A DNA stretch of 15,133 nt. It comes from Geobacteraceae bacterium. GTDB lineage: Bacteria; Desulfobacterota; Desulfuromonadia; Desulfuromonadales; Geopsychrobacteraceae. The stretch covers positions 1 to 15,133 of the forward strand of contig JAMOPE010000155.1 in the NCBI GenBank assembly GCA_027064785.1. Reading direction: 5' to 3'. Position 1 is the stretch's first letter; every line of letters starts with the position of its first letter. Both the position numbers and the translations under genes were made by a program. The notes below the pieces were generated by a model. That model made no database searches. It was not told where the DNA came from and saw only the letters and a program-made list of their open reading frames with translations. Positions 14,396 through 15,133 of this stretch are shown here, piece by piece.

Positions 14396-15049
14396 ATGAA
14401 ACTTGTCATCGGCAATAAAAACTATTCAACATGGTCACTGCGTCCGTGGTTATTACTGACCGCTTTCGCTGTTCCATTTGATGAGATTCAGGAATCACTC
14501 GCTGCGGAGGGGATCAAAGAACGTTTTCAGAAATATTCTGCTGCTGCCAAAGTTCCGGTTCTGATTGACGGGGATCTGACGGTCTGGGATTCTCTGGCCA
14601 TCTGTGAATACATATCGGAACAGTATCTCGATGGTCAGGGGTGGCCAGCCGATCCGGCATTACGAGCCGAGGCACGTTCCGTCACGGCTGAAATGCATTC
14701 CAGTTTCACAGCCTTGCGTAACGAAATGCCGATGAACTGCCGCGCCATCCGGCAGATTGAACCTTCAGCCGGAGCATTGAAAGACGTCGAGAGGATCGAC
14801 ACAATCTGGTCAGACTGCCGCCGCAAATACGCCGGCATCGGTCCCTGGTTGTTCGGAGAGTTTTCTATTGCCGATTGTTTTTACGCTCCCGTCGTATTGC
14901 GATTTGCAACCTACGATATTCAGCTCTCCCCAACAGCACAGCAATACGCAGCAACGCTGCTGCAACACGAAAAAATGGTCGAATGGGTCGATGCAGCCAA
15001 CCGGGAAACCGAAATTATCCCGGCCGATGAAGCAGGAACACCACGCTAA
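14396..15049 (+). CDS. Glutathione S-transferase family protein
   Basis: This 217-residue protein has an N-terminal thioredoxin-like domain: MKLVIGNKNYSTWSLRPWL, then KVPVLIDGDLTVWDSLAICE with the cis-proline P54 and the acidic-serine pair D65-S66 that binds the glutathione gamma-glutamyl group. The serines in NYSTWS (S11/S14) are the likely activating residues. An all-helical C-terminal domain follows (about 85-205) with the FGEFSIADCFYAPVV motif, the usual N-capping box. It belongs to the broad bacterial beta/zeta-like (maleylacetoacetate isomerase-related, YfcF/GstA-like) group. The role is probably detoxification or isomerisation, with the substrate unknown; whether this host makes glutathione is not shown. 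AAGGA (14384-14388) is seven bases upstream of the ATG. It appears monocistronic. Confidence 0.93.
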   Translation: MKLVIGNKNYSTWSLRPWLLLTAFAVPFDEIQESLAAEGIKERFQKYSAAAKVPVLIDGDLTVWDSLAICEYISEQYLDGQGWPADPALRAEARSVTAEMHSSFTALRNEMPMNCRAIRQIEPSAGALKDVERIDTIWSDCRRKYAGIGPWLFGEFSIADCFYAPVVLRFATYDIQLSPTAQQYAATLLQHEKMVEWVDAANRETEIIPADEAGTPR

Positions 15050-15082
15050 CCTGATAAGTATGACATTTTTCGACCGAATCAT

Positions 15083-15112
15083 TTGACGAAGTCCTCTCCG
15101 ACTCAGTATCAT
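15083..15112 (+). promoter_or_regulatory. Sigma70-like promoter pointing out of the right edge
   Basis: TTGACG (15083-15088) and TATCAT (15107-15112) are separated by 18 bases, and each matches five of six consensus positions. No gene starts within the window after it, so it probably drives a plus-strand gene just beyond position 15133. Confidence 0.45.
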
Positions 15113-15133
15113 GGCGTGTTTCTATTAATGTCG

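Noticed and set aside
1..15133. CRISPR arrays, tRNA/rRNA genes, intact insertion sequences, toxin-antitoxin or defence systems
   Set aside because: Reading through the window showed no repeated spacer structure, tRNA-like cloverleaf, transposase motif or defence-family signature.

Overview
The window looks like ordinary chromosomal sequence of a Desulfuromonadales-type bacterium (Geobacter / Pelobacter / Desulfuromonas relatives). The clues are an EAL-HDOD protein of the type common in that group, a relic of a c7-type cytochrome with CxxCH haem motifs, an aldo/keto reductase carrying a C-terminal two-cluster ferredoxin domain, and several small zinc-ribbon proteins. Base composition is moderate. 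The assignment is inference from gene content; there is no rRNA or other marker gene.

Layout. (1) 1-387, minus: the 5' end of a DusC-like tRNA-dihydrouridine synthase, preceded in the same transcript by a small DUF3820 protein with a 4-base GTGA overlap. Upstream on the same strand is a frameshifted cytochrome c7 fragment (421-544) that still has a good promoter (595-622). (2) 753-2384, plus: an EAL-HDOD signalling protein and MsrB. (3) 2488-5098, plus: a zinc-ribbon/Tudor-like small protein with its own promoter, an AI-2E-family (PerM-like) membrane protein and a ferredoxin-fused aldo/keto reductase. (4) 5099-5450: a gap with a hairpin, an unexplained minus-strand Cys/Gly-rich reading frame, and the promoter and probable operator of the next operon. 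(5) 5451-12171, plus: a tightly overlapped multidrug-efflux operon of TetR regulator, NodT-type outer-membrane lipoprotein, periplasmic adaptor and RND pump, ending in a small zinc-ribbon membrane protein. (6) 12310-13263, plus: metF behind a structured leader. (7) 13315-13641, minus: the 3' end of a group II intron (reverse-transcriptase tail, domain V, domain VI), wedged between metF and the ssb terminator. (8) 13708-14226, minus: ssb. (9) 14396-15049, plus: a glutathione S-transferase-family protein. A promoter-like site near the right edge points to a plus-strand gene outside the window.

Functionally, the efflux operon is a complete tripartite pump with its own local repressor. A palindrome over the -10 region suggests autoregulation. 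The remaining genes are housekeeping or stress functions (tRNA modification, methionine sulfoxide repair, one-carbon metabolism, DNA binding) with no evident shared pathway. I see no defence system, CRISPR array, tRNA/rRNA gene or intact mobile element. The most unusual items are the two relics (cytochrome, group II intron), the repressor/promoter architecture, and the unexplained minus-strand reading frame in the 5.1-5.45 kb gap.
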